Assembly (NCBI RefSeq): GCF_001277345.1
Contig: NZ_LIUT01000001.1
Span: forward strand, 1,552,396 to 1,602,885
Reading direction: 5' to 3'
DNA from: Paenibacillus solani
Lineage (GTDB): Bacteria > Bacillota > Bacilli > Paenibacillales > Paenibacillaceae
Length of the DNA: 50,490 nt
The notes below the pieces were generated by a model that worked only from the letters and a program-made list of their open reading frames with translations, searched no databases and was not told where the DNA came from. Shown piece after piece: positions 30,228 to 39,550 of the stretch; position 1 is the first letter of the stretch, and each line of letters opens with the position of its first letter. A program made the position numbers and the translations under genes.

Positions 30228-31670
30228 ATGAAACATAAAATAACGGCGTGGATGACCTTGTTTATGGTGATTGTGTTAGCATTTAGCAGTCTCGTCCATG
30301 CAGAAGGTGAGAAGAAGACGGTCATACTCGGCACAAGTGCTGATTATGCACCTTATGAATTCCACAAAACGATGGATGGTGTGGATACCATTGTCGGTTT
30401 TGATATCGAGATTGCGAAAGAAATCGCCAAGGATATGGGTGCGGAACTCGTAATCAAGGATACTTCTTTTGATGCGTTATTACCGGAGTTGACAAGCGGC
30501 CGGGTGGATTTCGTTATATCCGGTATGAATCCGACAGAAGAGCGCCGGAAAAGCATTGATTTTTCCGATTCTTATTATGCTGCGGAACAGTCCGTTGTTG
30601 TCCGTAAGGAAGATGCGCTCAAATTTAATACATTCGAAAGCCTGGAGGGAGCGCGGATCGGGGTTCAGAAGAGCTCCATCCAGGAGACGATCGCTAAAAC
30701 AATTCCAGGAGCCAGTGTGATATCGCTTGATAAAATACCGGATCTGCTGATGCAACTGGATTCCGAGCGCGTAGATGCTGTGCTGGCCGAATATCCGATT
30801 GCCAAGACCAATATGGATGAGGCAACCATGGTGATTACGGAGGCGAAGCCTGAGGCAGAGGTCGATGCCTATGCCATTGGAGTTCGAAAAGGGAACGAAG
30901 AGCTGTTAAACCATATTAATGCTACGCTTACGCGCTTGAAGGAAAATGATCAAATTCAGAAATTTGTCGATGAGGCAAGTGACTTGGCAGCAGGGCGGAA
31001 AAGCGAAAATTTGAATACATTTCAATTTTTCTGGAAGTATCGTGATTATTATGCCAAGGGTATCCAGTTTACACTGCTGATCTCTGCGCTGGGTGTACTT
31101 TTTGGATTCCTTCTCGGTTTGATCATTGCTCTGCTGCGGATGTCGGGTGTGAAAATTCTTAAATTTTTGGCGACCGCTTATATTGAGATCATCCGCGGTA
31201 CGCCGATGTTGGTCCAATTGTTCATTATTCATTACAGTTTAGCGGCTTTTGATATCAAATTCTCTCCAATCCAATCGGGTATTCTGACGCTGTCCATTAA
31301 TAGTGCGGCTTATTTGGCCGAGATATTCCGTGCAGGAATTCAAGGTGTAGACCGGGGACAATTGGAAGCAGCACGCTCACTCGGGATGACGAAGAGCAAG
31401 GCGATGCGTCATATTATTTTGCCGCAGGCGTTTAAAGGCGTTCTTCCAGCCATCGGTAATGAATTTGTTGTTATCATTAAAGAATCGTCCATCGTGTCGT
31501 TCATCGGGGTCTACGATATCATGTATCAAGCCCAAATTCTGCGCGGCTCTACCTTCGCCCCGTTGAATCCGCTGCTTGTCGCCGCATTGATTTACTTTAT
31601 TTTGACATTCGTTCTTTCGAAGCTTCTGGGTGTCTGGGAAAGGAAGTTGAGTGCAAGTGATAACCGTTAA
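30228..31670 (+). CDS. Polar amino acid ABC transporter, fused binding protein and permease
   Basis: The 480-residue fusion has a signal peptide (about 1-25), a periplasmic-binding-protein type 3 domain (about 32-260: [49 protein letters not shown]), and a His/Glu/Gln/Arg/opine-type permease domain (about 270-475) with the [22 protein letters not shown] coupling loop (cited here in part). This mimics glutamine-type systems in which substrate domain and permease are one chain. AAGGGGAG precedes the ATG. The last 20 nt overlap the ATPase gene. Glutamine, glutamate or arginine are plausible cargoes; the sequence does not decide. Confidence 0.92.
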   Translation: MKHKITAWMTLFMVIVLAFSSLVHAEGEKKTVILGTSADYAPYEFHKTMDGVDTIVGFDIEIAKEIAKDMGAELVIKDTSFDALLPELTSGRVDFVISGMNPTEERRKSIDFSDSYYAAEQSVVVRKEDALKFNTFESLEGARIGVQKSSIQETIAKTIPGASVISLDKIPDLLMQLDSERVDAVLAEYPIAKTNMDEATMVITEAKPEAEVDAYAIGVRKGNEELLNHINATLTRLKENDQIQKFVDEASDLAAGRKSENLNTFQFFWKYRDYYAKGIQFTLLISALGVLFGFLLGLIIALLRMSGVKILKFLATAYIEIIRGTPMLVQLFIIHYSLAAFDIKFSPIQSGILTLSINSAAYLAEIFRAGIQGVDRGQLEAARSLGMTKSKAMRHIILPQAFKGVLPAIGNEFVVIIKESSIVSFIGVYDIMYQAQILRGSTFAPLNPLLVAALIYFILTFVLSKLLGVWERKLSASDNR

Positions 31671-32379
31671 AGATCTTCATAAATCATTTGGCAAGCTGGA
31701 AATCTTGAAGGGTATTAACATTGAAATCGCCAAAGGAGAAGTTGTGGTCGTGATTGGACCGAGCGGCTCCGGGAAAAGTACTTTCCTACGTTGTCTTAAT
31801 TTGCTTGAAGTGCCAACCAGCGGGGAAATATCTTTCGAAGGTGAGCTCATCACTGCCAAAAACCATAATATCAATGCCACTCGGGAGAAGATGGGCATGG
31901 TGTTTCAGCAGTTTAACCTGTTTCCCCACAAAAAGGTGATTGATAATATAACTCTGGCTCCTATTCAGGTAAAAGGAATGCAGGCTAAGGAAGCAGAAGC
32001 TGATGCCGATGAATTGTTGAAATCGGTTGGACTGTTGGAGAAGAAGGATGCTTATCCGTCTCATCTGTCCGGCGGACAGAAGCAAAGAATAGCTATCGCT
32101 CGGGCGCTTGCAATGCGTCCTCATGTTATGCTGTTTGATGAACCGACTTCCGCGCTTGATCCCGAGATGGTAGGCGAGGTGCTGGAAGTAATGAAGAAAC
32201 TCGCTGAAGGCGGGATGACGATGGTTATCGTGACTCACGAGATGGGATTTGCTCGTGAAGTTGGTGATCGAATTCTGTTTATGGACGGGGGCAACATCGT
32301 AGAGGAGGGGACGCCGGAGCAATTATTTGGCAACACGACTCATCCGCGTACCCGGGAATTTCTGAGTAAAGTTTTGTAA
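31651..32379 (+). CDS. glnQ: Polar amino acid ABC transporter ATP-binding protein
   Basis: The 242-residue ATPase has Walker [10 protein letters not shown], the Q-loop in [11 protein letters not shown], the signature [15 protein letters not shown], Walker [14 protein letters not shown], and the H-loop [10 protein letters not shown], so it is a complete motor. It powers the fused permease encoded upstream, with which it overlaps by 20 nt. The start is GTG at 31651 with a GGAAAGGA site; a second GTG at 31657 is possible. A terminator follows. Confidence 0.9.
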   Translation: MQVITVKDLHKSFGKLEILKGINIEIAKGEVVVVIGPSGSGKSTFLRCLNLLEVPTSGEISFEGELITAKNHNINATREKMGMVFQQFNLFPHKKVIDNITLAPIQVKGMQAKEAEADADELLKSVGLLEKKDAYPSHLSGGQKQRIAIARALAMRPHVMLFDEPTSALDPEMVGEVLEVMKKLAEGGMTMVIVTHEMGFAREVGDRILFMDGGNIVEEGTPEQLFGNTTHPRTREFLSKVL

Positions 32380-32411
32380 TCGTAACTTTTATACATGCAT
32401 TGAAGCAGATA

Positions 32412-32455
32412 AAAAAGCGTCTAAACCTTAGTGTTATCAGGTTTAGACGCTTTTT
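32412..32455 (+). terminator. Terminator of the amino acid ABC operon
   Basis: The perfect 17-bp stem AAAAAGCGTCTAAACCT/AGGTTTAGACGCTTTTT has a 10-nt loop and a T tract, 32 nt past the ATPase stop. Confidence 0.92.
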
Positions 32456-32573
32456 GCATTGGCTGTTGGTAACAATTGCTTGCAGTAAAGGTTACAAAAT
32501 TGTGATATATTCATGTTCGTTGACATACGACATTCATCCGAATCATCCATGTACATATAAGGAGGCATCTTAG

Positions 32574-33305
32574 ATGTTACAACAAATGAAATCCTGGACA
32601 AGAAATCGTGAACATCATCAAACCCTTAAGCGCGCGGGAAAAACAGCAAAATGGTTGACCATAACAGCGGTGGCACTTGGTCTGACTTTCGCTGGTGGAG
32701 GCATGACAGCTCATGCAAGCTCCCTGCATACCGCCAAGAATGGTGACACCTTTTATCGCTTATCCAAACAGTATGGCGTTAACTTGGACAAGCTGATGAA
32801 GGCTAATCCCTCAATTAAAGCGACAAATATCTATCCGGGTCTCAAAATTACCATTCCCGGTTTGGTATCGATAAATTCAACGGCATCAGCCGCACCTATC
32901 ACCTCAGGAACCACTGCTTTTACACCTAGCCTGAATGTGATCCCACAAAACAAGGTGGTAGAAGCTTGGGGCAAGACATTCAATTACAGCAAAACGGTTT
33001 CGGTTAAAGCTACTGCCTATTCATCCGCTGCCAGCGAGAACGGTAAATGGGGAGCTGTCGATTACTTGGGTAACTCACTGGAGCTTGGCACCATTGCCGT
33101 AGATCCCAAGGTCATCCCGCTGGGCACAAAGGTGCTGGTAACCGGTCATGAGCACCGAGGATTGCCGAAGAAAGCATTTGTGGCAGAGGCTCGCGATATT
33201 GGGAGCGCCATTAAAGGGAATAGAATTGATATTTATATCCCTGGCTCCCAAGCATCTGTGAAGCAATTTGGTATTCAGGATATCAAATTGTATATCATCG
33301 ATTAA
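32574..33305 (+). CDS. Secreted LysM and 3D-domain cell-wall protein (YocH-like)
   Basis: The 243-residue protein has a long N-terminal segment and signal peptide (about 25-48, ending TAHAS), one LysM peptidoglycan-binding module (about 50-94: HTAKNGDTFYRLSKQYGV and IYPGLKITIP), a Ser/Thr/Ala linker, and a C-terminal 3D domain (about 142-243) with the aspartates in AVDPKVIPLG, EARDIG and NRIDIYIP. The 3D fold is related to lytic transglycosylases such as MltA, so it probably cleaves glycan strands. GGAGG precedes the ATG. B. subtilis YocH is a WalR target, but no clear WalR box was seen here. Confidence 0.9.
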   Translation: MLQQMKSWTRNREHHQTLKRAGKTAKWLTITAVALGLTFAGGGMTAHASSLHTAKNGDTFYRLSKQYGVNLDKLMKANPSIKATNIYPGLKITIPGLVSINSTASAAPITSGTTAFTPSLNVIPQNKVVEAWGKTFNYSKTVSVKATAYSSAASENGKWGAVDYLGNSLELGTIAVDPKVIPLGTKVLVTGHEHRGLPKKAFVAEARDIGSAIKGNRIDIYIPGSQASVKQFGIQDIKLYIID

Positions 33306-33328
33306 TCCGTATCAACCATAATTCATAT

Positions 33329-33369
33329 AGACGGCTAGCGTGGAGTTTGCTCCTTGCTGGCCGTCTTTT
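33329..33369 (+). terminator. Terminator after the LysM/3D gene
   Basis: The stem AGACGGCTAGC/GCTGGCCGTCT (one G-U pair) around a 16-nt loop is followed by TTTT. Confidence 0.8.
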
Positions 33370-33379
33370 CTATTTCACA

Positions 33380-34234
33380 CTAACGAGACTCAGAAACACC
33401 CAGCATATCCGGCAGTGTTACCAGGCTGAACCCTTTCCTCTGCAGCTCGGAAATGATATCTGGCAGTGCTTCAATCGTCCCCGTTAAATCGGAGCCTACG
33501 CCGCCTCCAGCATGCTGGAGCACAATGGAGCCAGGTCCGGCCGCTGACAAAATGTTATGTTTGACCTCTTCCTTTTTGAGCCCTTTCCAATCGAGGGAGT
33601 CGACATTCCAGTTGACAACTTTGTAGCCGTTTTTTCGCGCCCATTGAAGTTGTTCTTCATTAATATCCCCATAGGGTGGACGGATTAAGCGAGGATTGAC
33701 CCCTGTCAAAGATTTCAAAATGGTGTCGGTACGTTCGATTTGACCTTTAAATTTCTCGAAACTCAGCTTATTCAGTTGTGCATGGTTATAAGAGTGATTA
33801 CCAATGGCATGGCCTTCCTTATGGATTCGCTTCATCAGATCGGGGTGTTTCTTGGCCCGTTCTCCAACGGCAAAAAAGGTTGCTTTTACTTGATGCTGCT
33901 TGAGGATATCCAATACCTTGCCGGTAAACCGCGGGTCGGGAACATCATCAAAGGTGAGAGCCACCTGTTTGATCCTGGGTCCGCTAGAACGAAAGGTATC
34001 GGGGTATTTTTTCAGTAATTGGCTTAAGCTTGGCGGCTTCCGGCTTGACCGGTCATGGTTATGTTTGGACAGATCCCTGAGTTGATCTGCTTCCGAGATA
34101 ACGGAGGCAGAGGCATCATGTGGTTGACCTGCTAAGTTATGTAGATCGGATGCGTTTGCTGGCATGCCCGGCATTATGAGAAAGAACAACATGATCCACA
34201 GAAAGCAGCTTCCTGTGCGGAATCGATTGAACAT
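33380..34234 (-). CDS. Secreted polysaccharide deacetylase (NodB domain)
   Basis: A 284-residue secreted carbohydrate esterase 4. A signal peptide (about 8-30, ending PANAS) leads to a linker and a NodB domain (about 92-275). Catalytic motifs are LTFDDVPDP (catalytic Asp and metal Asp), the metal-binding pair in HSYNH, the substrate groove RPPYGD, and the late VLQHAGG. The metal residues are present. It should remove acetyl groups from peptidoglycan or another wall polysaccharide. The ATG at 34232-34234 is preceded by AAAGGGG; the ATG seven codons upstream has no site. Confidence 0.88.
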   Translation of the reverse strand: MFNRFRTGSCFLWIMLFFLIMPGMPANASDLHNLAGQPHDASASVISEADQLRDLSKHNHDRSSRKPPSLSQLLKKYPDTFRSSGPRIKQVALTFDDVPDPRFTGKVLDILKQHQVKATFFAVGERAKKHPDLMKRIHKEGHAIGNHSYNHAQLNKLSFEKFKGQIERTDTILKSLTGVNPRLIRPPYGDINEEQLQWARKNGYKVVNWNVDSLDWKGLKKEEVKHNILSAAGPGSIVLQHAGGGVGSDLTGTIEALPDIISELQRKGFSLVTLPDMLGVSESR

Positions 34235-34400
34235 CACGATCAGCCCCTTTCGCATTTTAGTATGGTATACCCCACTGAACCATTAATTATCCTCAATCTG
34301 GGAGGGCAATGATTTTTAGTTTTTCCTTGGAAAGGTGTATAATAACCCGTAACGGATTTTATTACATCTGGATCATTTGGATATGGAAGGAGATAATCGC

Positions 34401-35423
34401 TTGGCTGACTTGTTTACACCTTACAATTTCAAGAATTTGACTCTCAAGAACCGGATTGTTATGCCACCGATGTGTCAATATTCCGTGAAAGCTGAGGACG
34501 GGGTTCCGAATGATTGGCATTTTGTCCATTATGTCAGCCGTGCCGTAGGAGGTACCGGCTTAATTATTGTAGAGATGACAGGCGTTCACCCTGACGGGCG
34601 CATAACGAATAAGGATACGGGGATATGGGACGACAATCAAATCCCGGCATATCGCCGTATTGTGGAAAGTGTACATGCATATGGAACGAAGATTGGCATC
34701 CAGCTTGGACATGCCGGGAGAAAAGCTCAGGATGCAGAGCCCTCGGTATCCCCTTCACCGATTCCGTTCAGCTCTCATTACAAAATGCCGAGGGCGCTTT
34801 CAGGTCCCGAAGTGGAAGAGCTCATTCATGCCTTCAGGGAAGGTGCGCGCCGCGCGGTAGAAGCCGGATTTGACACAGTGGAGATTCATGGCGCTCATGG
34901 CTACTTAATTCATCAGTTCCATTCGCCTTTAACAAACCAACGCAGCGATGAATATGGCCAAGACCTGCCCCTGTTTGGCGAGCGGGTTGTTCAAGCCGTG
35001 AAGGAAGTGCTGCCGGAAGGCATGCCAATCATCATGCGTGTATCTGCCAAAGAATATGTGGACGGTGGTTATGACGTTCAATACTGTGCGGAGGTTTGCA
35101 AACGATATCGGGATGCCGGTGTAGATATTTTTCATATCTCCTCTGGTGGAGAAGGGCAGGTTGGCTCAAACGGCGGGCCTGAAGCAAAGCCCGGATATCA
35201 GGTGGATCTGGCCGCAGAGTTCAAACAGCTGCTTAAGGTACCTGTTATTGCTGTCGGACTGCTGGACGATTACCATGAAGCTCAAGAGGTGATTTTGTCA
35301 GGCAAGGCAGATATGGTTGCGATTGGCAGGGGCATGCTGCGTGATCCGTATTGGGCTGTACATGCTTCCAAAGCTCTTGATGGGGAACAGAAGGTACCTA
35401 AGCCGTATGAACGAGGTTATTAA
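34401..35423 (+). CDS. namA: NADPH dehydrogenase of the old yellow enzyme family
   Basis: A cytosolic FMN enzyme (340 residues, as for B. subtilis YqjM at 338) that reduces activated alkenes, quinones and nitro compounds with NADPH. It has the YqjM-type Cys25 and Tyr27 in MPPMCQYSV, the substrate histidine pair in IHGAHGYLIHQF, LTNQRSDEYG, and the FMN phosphate loop VAIGRGML. The start is TTG at 34401 with AAGGAGA 6-8 nt upstream. In B. subtilis yqjM is induced by oxidative stress; no such operator was identified here. Confidence 0.92.
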   Translation: MADLFTPYNFKNLTLKNRIVMPPMCQYSVKAEDGVPNDWHFVHYVSRAVGGTGLIIVEMTGVHPDGRITNKDTGIWDDNQIPAYRRIVESVHAYGTKIGIQLGHAGRKAQDAEPSVSPSPIPFSSHYKMPRALSGPEVEELIHAFREGARRAVEAGFDTVEIHGAHGYLIHQFHSPLTNQRSDEYGQDLPLFGERVVQAVKEVLPEGMPIIMRVSAKEYVDGGYDVQYCAEVCKRYRDAGVDIFHISSGGEGQVGSNGGPEAKPGYQVDLAAEFKQLLKVPVIAVGLLDDYHEAQEVILSGKADMVAIGRGMLRDPYWAVHASKALDGEQKVPKPYERGY

Positions 35424-35429
35424 AAAAAA

Positions 35430-35456
35430 TGAAACCGTATTGGATCATGTAACGTA
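35430..35456 (+). promoter_or_regulatory. Putative ECF (SigW-like) promoter of pspA
   Basis: TGAAAC at 35430-35435 and CGTA at 35453-35456 are separated by 17 bp, close to the TGAAAC-N16-CGTA consensus of B. subtilis SigW. The site starts seven bases after the namA stop and about 50 nt precedes pspA. In B. subtilis pspA belongs to the SigW regulon. Confidence 0.7.
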
Positions 35457-35506
35457 AATATATTTTATAAACCGCAATTAATAGTGAAAGCGAGAGGAAG
35501 AGAACG

Positions 35507-36175
35507 ATGTCCATATTTAAAAGACTGCGCGATTTAACCATGTCCAACATTAACGCCATTATCGACAAGGCCGAAGACCCAATTAAAATGACGGATCAAT
35601 ACATTCGGGATATGACCGAGGATCTCGAGGATGCTGAGAAGGCTGTAGCTTCCCAAATTGCCATCGAGAAGCGCTTTAAGGCTCTCTACGAAGAGCAGGA
35701 AGCACTGGTGGAGAAACGTATGCAGCAAGCACACACAGCTGCTCAAGCGCAAAATGTTGATCTTGCCCGCCGTGCATTGGAAGAGAAGAAGGCTGCTGAA
35801 GCAAAACGTGATGAATACAAAGCCAGCTATGACCAGAATAAACTGGCAGCTGATAATCTTCGCAGCAAGCTGGAAGAAATGCGCAAGCAGCTCACAGCGA
35901 TGAAGAATAAACGCGAGACTCTGGTTGCTCGCTATAATGCAGCTAAAGCACAGACCGAAATCAACAAAGCGATGAGCGGCTTTGGATCCGATACCGCTTC
36001 CGCCGGATTAAAGCGGATGGAAGAGAAGATGCTGGCTATGGAAGCACGCGCTGAGGCAAGCAATGAGATGTCGACGGGGGAAAAATCCCTTGATGAAGAG
36101 TTCGAAAATCTCGGGAAAGACAAAGTGGTTGAAGATGAGCTAGCAGCTTTGATGAAGCAATACGAAAACAAGTAA
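35507..36175 (+). CDS. pspA: PspA/IM30 family membrane-stress protein
   Basis: The 222-residue protein begins MSIFKRLRDLTMSNINAIID with the membrane-binding amphipathic helix and DPIKMTDQYIRDM, then has a continuous heptad coiled coil (about 25-215) rich in Glu, Lys and Ala. PspA assembles into ESCRT-III-like rods and rings that support a damaged membrane. AGAGGAAGAG precedes the ATG. A terminator after it may separate it from the DUF350-DUF4178-DUF4247 cluster, although read-through is possible. Confidence 0.93.
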   Translation: MSIFKRLRDLTMSNINAIIDKAEDPIKMTDQYIRDMTEDLEDAEKAVASQIAIEKRFKALYEEQEALVEKRMQQAHTAAQAQNVDLARRALEEKKAAEAKRDEYKASYDQNKLAADNLRSKLEEMRKQLTAMKNKRETLVARYNAAKAQTEINKAMSGFGSDTASAGLKRMEEKMLAMEARAEASNEMSTGEKSLDEEFENLGKDKVVEDELAALMKQYENK

Positions 36176-36212
36176 TGTTTTTCAAGATCTGACAGGCACA
36201 TCGGTTTGATAG

Positions 36213-36268
36213 GCGAGGGAGAAAGCAGCAGGTTTGTATCAAGCTGTGCATCTCCTTCGCTTTTGTTT
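36213..36268 (+). terminator. Likely terminator between pspA and the DUF cluster
   Basis: Stem GCGAGGGAGA/TCTCCTTCGC (one G-U pair) with a 28-nt loop is followed by TTTTGTTT. The structure would attenuate rather than fully isolate the downstream genes. Confidence 0.65.
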
Positions 36269-36374
36269 GATAAGGAACATCATGGAAACGTCCAGGAACA
36301 ATTTCGGGTCTGGCTTCTATTGGAACAACAGGATATGAGTAAAGTTTGAATGTTGAATGTGGAGGCTTAAGAAG

Positions 36375-36779
36375 ATGGATTTTGATATGATCTTACGTGT
36401 TTTACTATGGACAGCTGTCGGGGGATTGCTGTTGTTTGTTCTGATGTTTGTGGATTCCCTCTTTACCAAATATAACGATCTCGAGGAAGTTAAAGCGGGA
36501 AATATGGCAGTCACCACGAGACTGATTCTTAAGCTGTTCGCTCAAGGTTATATTTTATCCGTGTCGATCAGTACTTCGTATCATCTGCTTGAAGCGATTG
36601 TGGTGTCTGTCGTTTCATTCATCATATTGCTCGCTCTTGAGGCACTGACGGAGCTGATGCTGCGAAATTTCGGGAAGCTGAATCTGGATAAAGGAACCCG
36701 CGAAGGCAAGACAGGCTACGGACTGTTCGCAGGCTCGCTGCACGTAGTCGGAGCGTTAATTATTACCGCTTGCCTATAG
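36375..36779 (+). CDS. DUF350 family membrane protein
   Basis: The 134-residue protein has three or four hydrophobic helices (about 6-30, 50-70, 73-95 and 110-132) and matches the DUF350 pattern by position and composition: a VxGGLLLFV first helix, KYNDLEEVKAGNMA, and a final GSLHVVGALIITACL. Its function is unknown. The ATG at 36375 has GGAGG 9 nt upstream; a six-codon upstream ATG contains that site. It heads a three-gene run. Confidence 0.75.
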   Translation: MDFDMILRVLLWTAVGGLLLFVLMFVDSLFTKYNDLEEVKAGNMAVTTRLILKLFAQGYILSVSISTSYHLLEAIVVSVVSFIILLALEALTELMLRNFGKLNLDKGTREGKTGYGLFAGSLHVVGALIITACL

Positions 36780-36809
36780 AACGCATAATGAAGATAGGGG
36801 ACAGGAAAG

Positions 36810-37316
36810 ATGAGTATGTGGAAAAGAATCAGCAATTTGTTTAGCAAACCCGAGCCACCTAAAGTAGAGAAAAGCATGCTCCAGCTGGCTCCCGGCGATA
36901 TATGCGAAGTGTCTTTGGTTACTTATGAAGTGACGGGCCGTGTACATAATCGCGGTCGCAATGCGGTAGTCTTGACGCTTCAGGATGGAAGCACCATTGC
37001 GTATCTTCATATCGAAGAGCGAGAAAACATTCAATACGCATTATATACTCCAATCGACGGCAGGCTGGATTCTCTGGATGAGGTACCATCCATCCTTGAG
37101 CTGGACGATCATGTATTTCATTTGGAGGAGGAATATGGCGGGCATGTCTCAATAACCGGCCGCACGGCCTTTACCCAAGGTGGCGAGCAGCATGTATGGC
37201 AGTATCAAACAGATGATTACAAGCTGCTGCGGATCGAATGGCAGAATGGACGGTTTATGTTATATGAAGGCGAGAAAGTGATACCGGGGGACGTTCGAGT
37301 TATCCGGGCGACTTAG
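36810..37316 (+). CDS. DUF4178 domain protein
   Basis: The 168-residue soluble protein starts MSMWKRISNLF, has GDICEVSLVTYEVTGRV in its first third and ERENIQYALYTPIDGRLDS in the middle, and a beta-rich end. No catalytic motif is recognised and no signal peptide or membrane helix is present. It sits 30 nt behind the DUF350 gene and 10 nt before the DUF4247 gene. This neighbourhood is recurrent in Gram-positive bacteria, which suggests a joint function at the membrane. Confidence 0.7.
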   Translation: MSMWKRISNLFSKPEPPKVEKSMLQLAPGDICEVSLVTYEVTGRVHNRGRNAVVLTLQDGSTIAYLHIEERENIQYALYTPIDGRLDSLDEVPSILELDDHVFHLEEEYGGHVSITGRTAFTQGGEQHVWQYQTDDYKLLRIEWQNGRFMLYEGEKVIPGDVRVIRAT

Positions 37317-37326
37317 GAGTGGTGGC

Positions 37327-38058
37327 ATGAAGGAACGCTCTTTTTTATCAATCAAAATCATACTGGTACTGAGTCTATTCGTATCGTTATTGAGTGGATG
37401 CGGCGCTCCGAATATTAAAGATACGTATCCGCTTGAATCCGTTAACCGGGACGGCAATGCGACCTCCTATGTTTATCGGGCGGAGGGTAAAGGTGTTCCC
37501 GAAGTTGCAGGCGAATTAATGGCGGCTCAAACGCCTGACCAATCGTCTCCGGAGAATGTCGAGCGGATGTTCTTGGTATATGGAGATGATTATTATCATT
37601 TGCAGCAAGACCCGCAGAAGCCTGCGGATACACTGATTGAAATTGACTCCAAGGAGTATGTTCAGCGCAACTATGACTCCAGTTTTCTGCAGGGCTATTT
37701 AACAGCCGTCTTGATTGGAAACTTATTTGATTCAATGGGTGGGGGCAGCTACAGGGGTTATACGAGTAAAGATGTATACAAACCGGCTCAGGGTACCTAC
37801 AAAAAGCCCACAAGCCGTGATAAAAAGGTTGCCCCGCCGCTGACGGTGGATCGAAGCGGCAAGATTACGAGGCGTGGCCAGGATTCAGTTGGCAAGGGCG
37901 GAGGCCTATTTCAACGCAATCCGGCTCCCAGTGGGGACCGCGGCACCATCAAGCGTGGAGAGAGTGGCGGCGGATTGTTTGATTCTCCAAAGAAATCATA
38001 CACCAAGCCGAAAACTCGAAGGGGTTCCGGGAAAATAACCCGCAGAGGACGAAGGTAG
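37327..38058 (+). CDS. DUF4247 lipoprotein with a basic, repeat-rich tail
   Basis: The 243-residue protein has a signal peptide and lipobox LLSGC (Cys25), placing it outside the membrane. The globular part (about 30-145) ends in a hydrophobic stretch, GYLTAVLIGNLFDSMGGGS. The last 85 residues are low complexity and basic: GKITRRG occurs twice, GGGLF twice, ending RRGRR. The function is unknown. GGAGTGG precedes the ATG, 10 nt from the DUF4178 stop. Confidence 0.75.
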   Translation: MKERSFLSIKIILVLSLFVSLLSGCGAPNIKDTYPLESVNRDGNATSYVYRAEGKGVPEVAGELMAAQTPDQSSPENVERMFLVYGDDYYHLQQDPQKPADTLIEIDSKEYVQRNYDSSFLQGYLTAVLIGNLFDSMGGGSYRGYTSKDVYKPAQGTYKKPTSRDKKVAPPLTVDRSGKITRRGQDSVGKGGGLFQRNPAPSGDRGTIKRGESGGGLFDSPKKSYTKPKTRRGSGKITRRGRR

Positions 38059-38074
38059 ACGAAGAACAGAGAGC

Positions 38075-38108
38075 AAAGCGTACGGTTTTGGAGCCGTACG
38101 CTTTTTTT
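38075..38108 (+). terminator. Terminator of the DUF350-4178-4247 cluster
   Basis: The perfect 11-bp stem AAAGCGTACGG/CCGTACGCTTT, with an 8-nt loop, runs into T's. Confidence 0.9.
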
Positions 38109-38260
38109 GCCGAATGAATTGATCCGCGGAGGGCGGTTACCCTGCTGTTTATTATAGTCCCCAAGGAAAGTGAAGGAAGCGAAAGCCCAGTTTAACGTTC
38201 AACCAGAATGTAGTACAGTAAGAATGTCAAAAGCATTTTGTCATAAGGAGAGGACTTGCT

Positions 38261-39550
38261 GTGAAAGATAGAGATCCGATTTCGGCTCAGAGCCGCCGTG
38301 ATACATTTAACAGACGAGCATTACAAGTTTCAGATGCACAAACGTTGTCTATATCGTACGTAGAACGTGTTCATGAGGAGTCTATTCCGCTGCAGGATAG
38401 TGATGGTCGGGTACTGGCTTCAGATGTCATTGCCCCCCATCCGTTCCCGGCTTTTGCACGTTCGGGTATGGATGGTTATGCTGTGCGGTCAATAGACACC
38501 GCAGCATGCGATCCGGGAAAGCCGATCTGGCTGGAAGTTGTCGACCATATTCCTTGCGGGTATGTATCGTCCATCCCGATTGAGCAGGGAAAGGCTTCTC
38601 GCATCATGACAGGTGCCCAAGTACCTGAAGGTGCAGACGCCGTCGTTATGCTCGAAGCAACGGAACTTCGTACTGAGAATGGCAGGTCCTATGTCGGCTT
38701 GAAGAAACCGATCGAGAAAGGAAAAAATATTACGCCGCTCGGCTTCGAGCTGCAGGAAGGCGATTTGATTCTTCGCCGCGGAACTGTAATTGGACCGGGA
38801 GAAATCTCAGTTCTGGCAACGTTCGGTATACATACAGTAAAAGTATATCGCCAGCCTGTGGTAGGTATCTTCTCAACGGGAACCGAATTATTGGACATTA
38901 CCGAGCCGCTTGAACCCGGCAAGATCCGGAACAGCAATACCTACATGCTGGCATCCCAAATCCGGGAAGCTGGCGGAATACCAATGATTATGGAGGCAAT
39001 ACCGGATGACGTACAGCTTGCCCGGGAGAAGGTGGAGGAAGCACTGCAGCTCTATGATATAGTCGTCACAACAGGCGGCGTCTCTGTTGGCGATTACGAT
39101 ATTATGGGAGAATTGGTGACATCCGGCGAACTGGACATGCTGTTTAATAAAGTAACGATGCGCCCGGGCAGTGTCACAACGGCTGCGGTCAAAGAGGGGA
39201 AGCTGCTCTTCGCGTTATCGGGCAATCCCGGGGCCTGTTTTGTAGGATTTTTGCTGTTCGTCAGACCTGCCATTCGAAAGATGCTCGGGATGGAACAGCT
39301 ATATTTAACAGAATGGACGGCAGAGCTAGGTGCTGATTATTCTAAGGTGAATAACTTCACTCGTTATGTCAGAGGGAGCCTCGACATTCAAAATGGTAAA
39401 CTTGTAGCTACACCTGCATCTCTTGATGAATCAAGTGTAATGATTACAATTAAAGACAGCGATTGCTTGATTGTGACCCCGCCGGAGCTTCGAGGAGCTG
39501 TCAAAGGTCAGAACGTGCAGGTGCTTGTGCTGCCTGGGGCCTGGACATGA
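38261..39550 (+). CDS. moeA: Molybdopterin molybdenumtransferase
   Basis: Inserts molybdate into adenylated molybdopterin to make the molybdenum cofactor. The 429-residue protein shows the family boxes RSGMDGYAV, IMTGAQVPEGADAVVMLEA, VGIFSTGTELLD, TTGGVSVGDYD and ALSGNPGACFVGF. The start is GTG at 38261 after AAGGAGAGG. Its stop overlaps the mobB start (ATGA). No other cofactor genes (moaA-E, mogA) are visible in the window, so the rest of the pathway must be elsewhere. Confidence 0.95.
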   Translation: MKDRDPISAQSRRDTFNRRALQVSDAQTLSISYVERVHEESIPLQDSDGRVLASDVIAPHPFPAFARSGMDGYAVRSIDTAACDPGKPIWLEVVDHIPCGYVSSIPIEQGKASRIMTGAQVPEGADAVVMLEATELRTENGRSYVGLKKPIEKGKNITPLGFELQEGDLILRRGTVIGPGEISVLATFGIHTVKVYRQPVVGIFSTGTELLDITEPLEPGKIRNSNTYMLASQIREAGGIPMIMEAIPDDVQLAREKVEEALQLYDIVVTTGGVSVGDYDIMGELVTSGELDMLFNKVTMRPGSVTTAAVKEGKLLFALSGNPGACFVGFLLFVRPAIRKMLGMEQLYLTEWTAELGADYSKVNNFTRYVRGSLDIQNGKLVATPASLDESSVMITIKDSDCLIVTPPELRGAVKGQNVQVLVLPGAWT

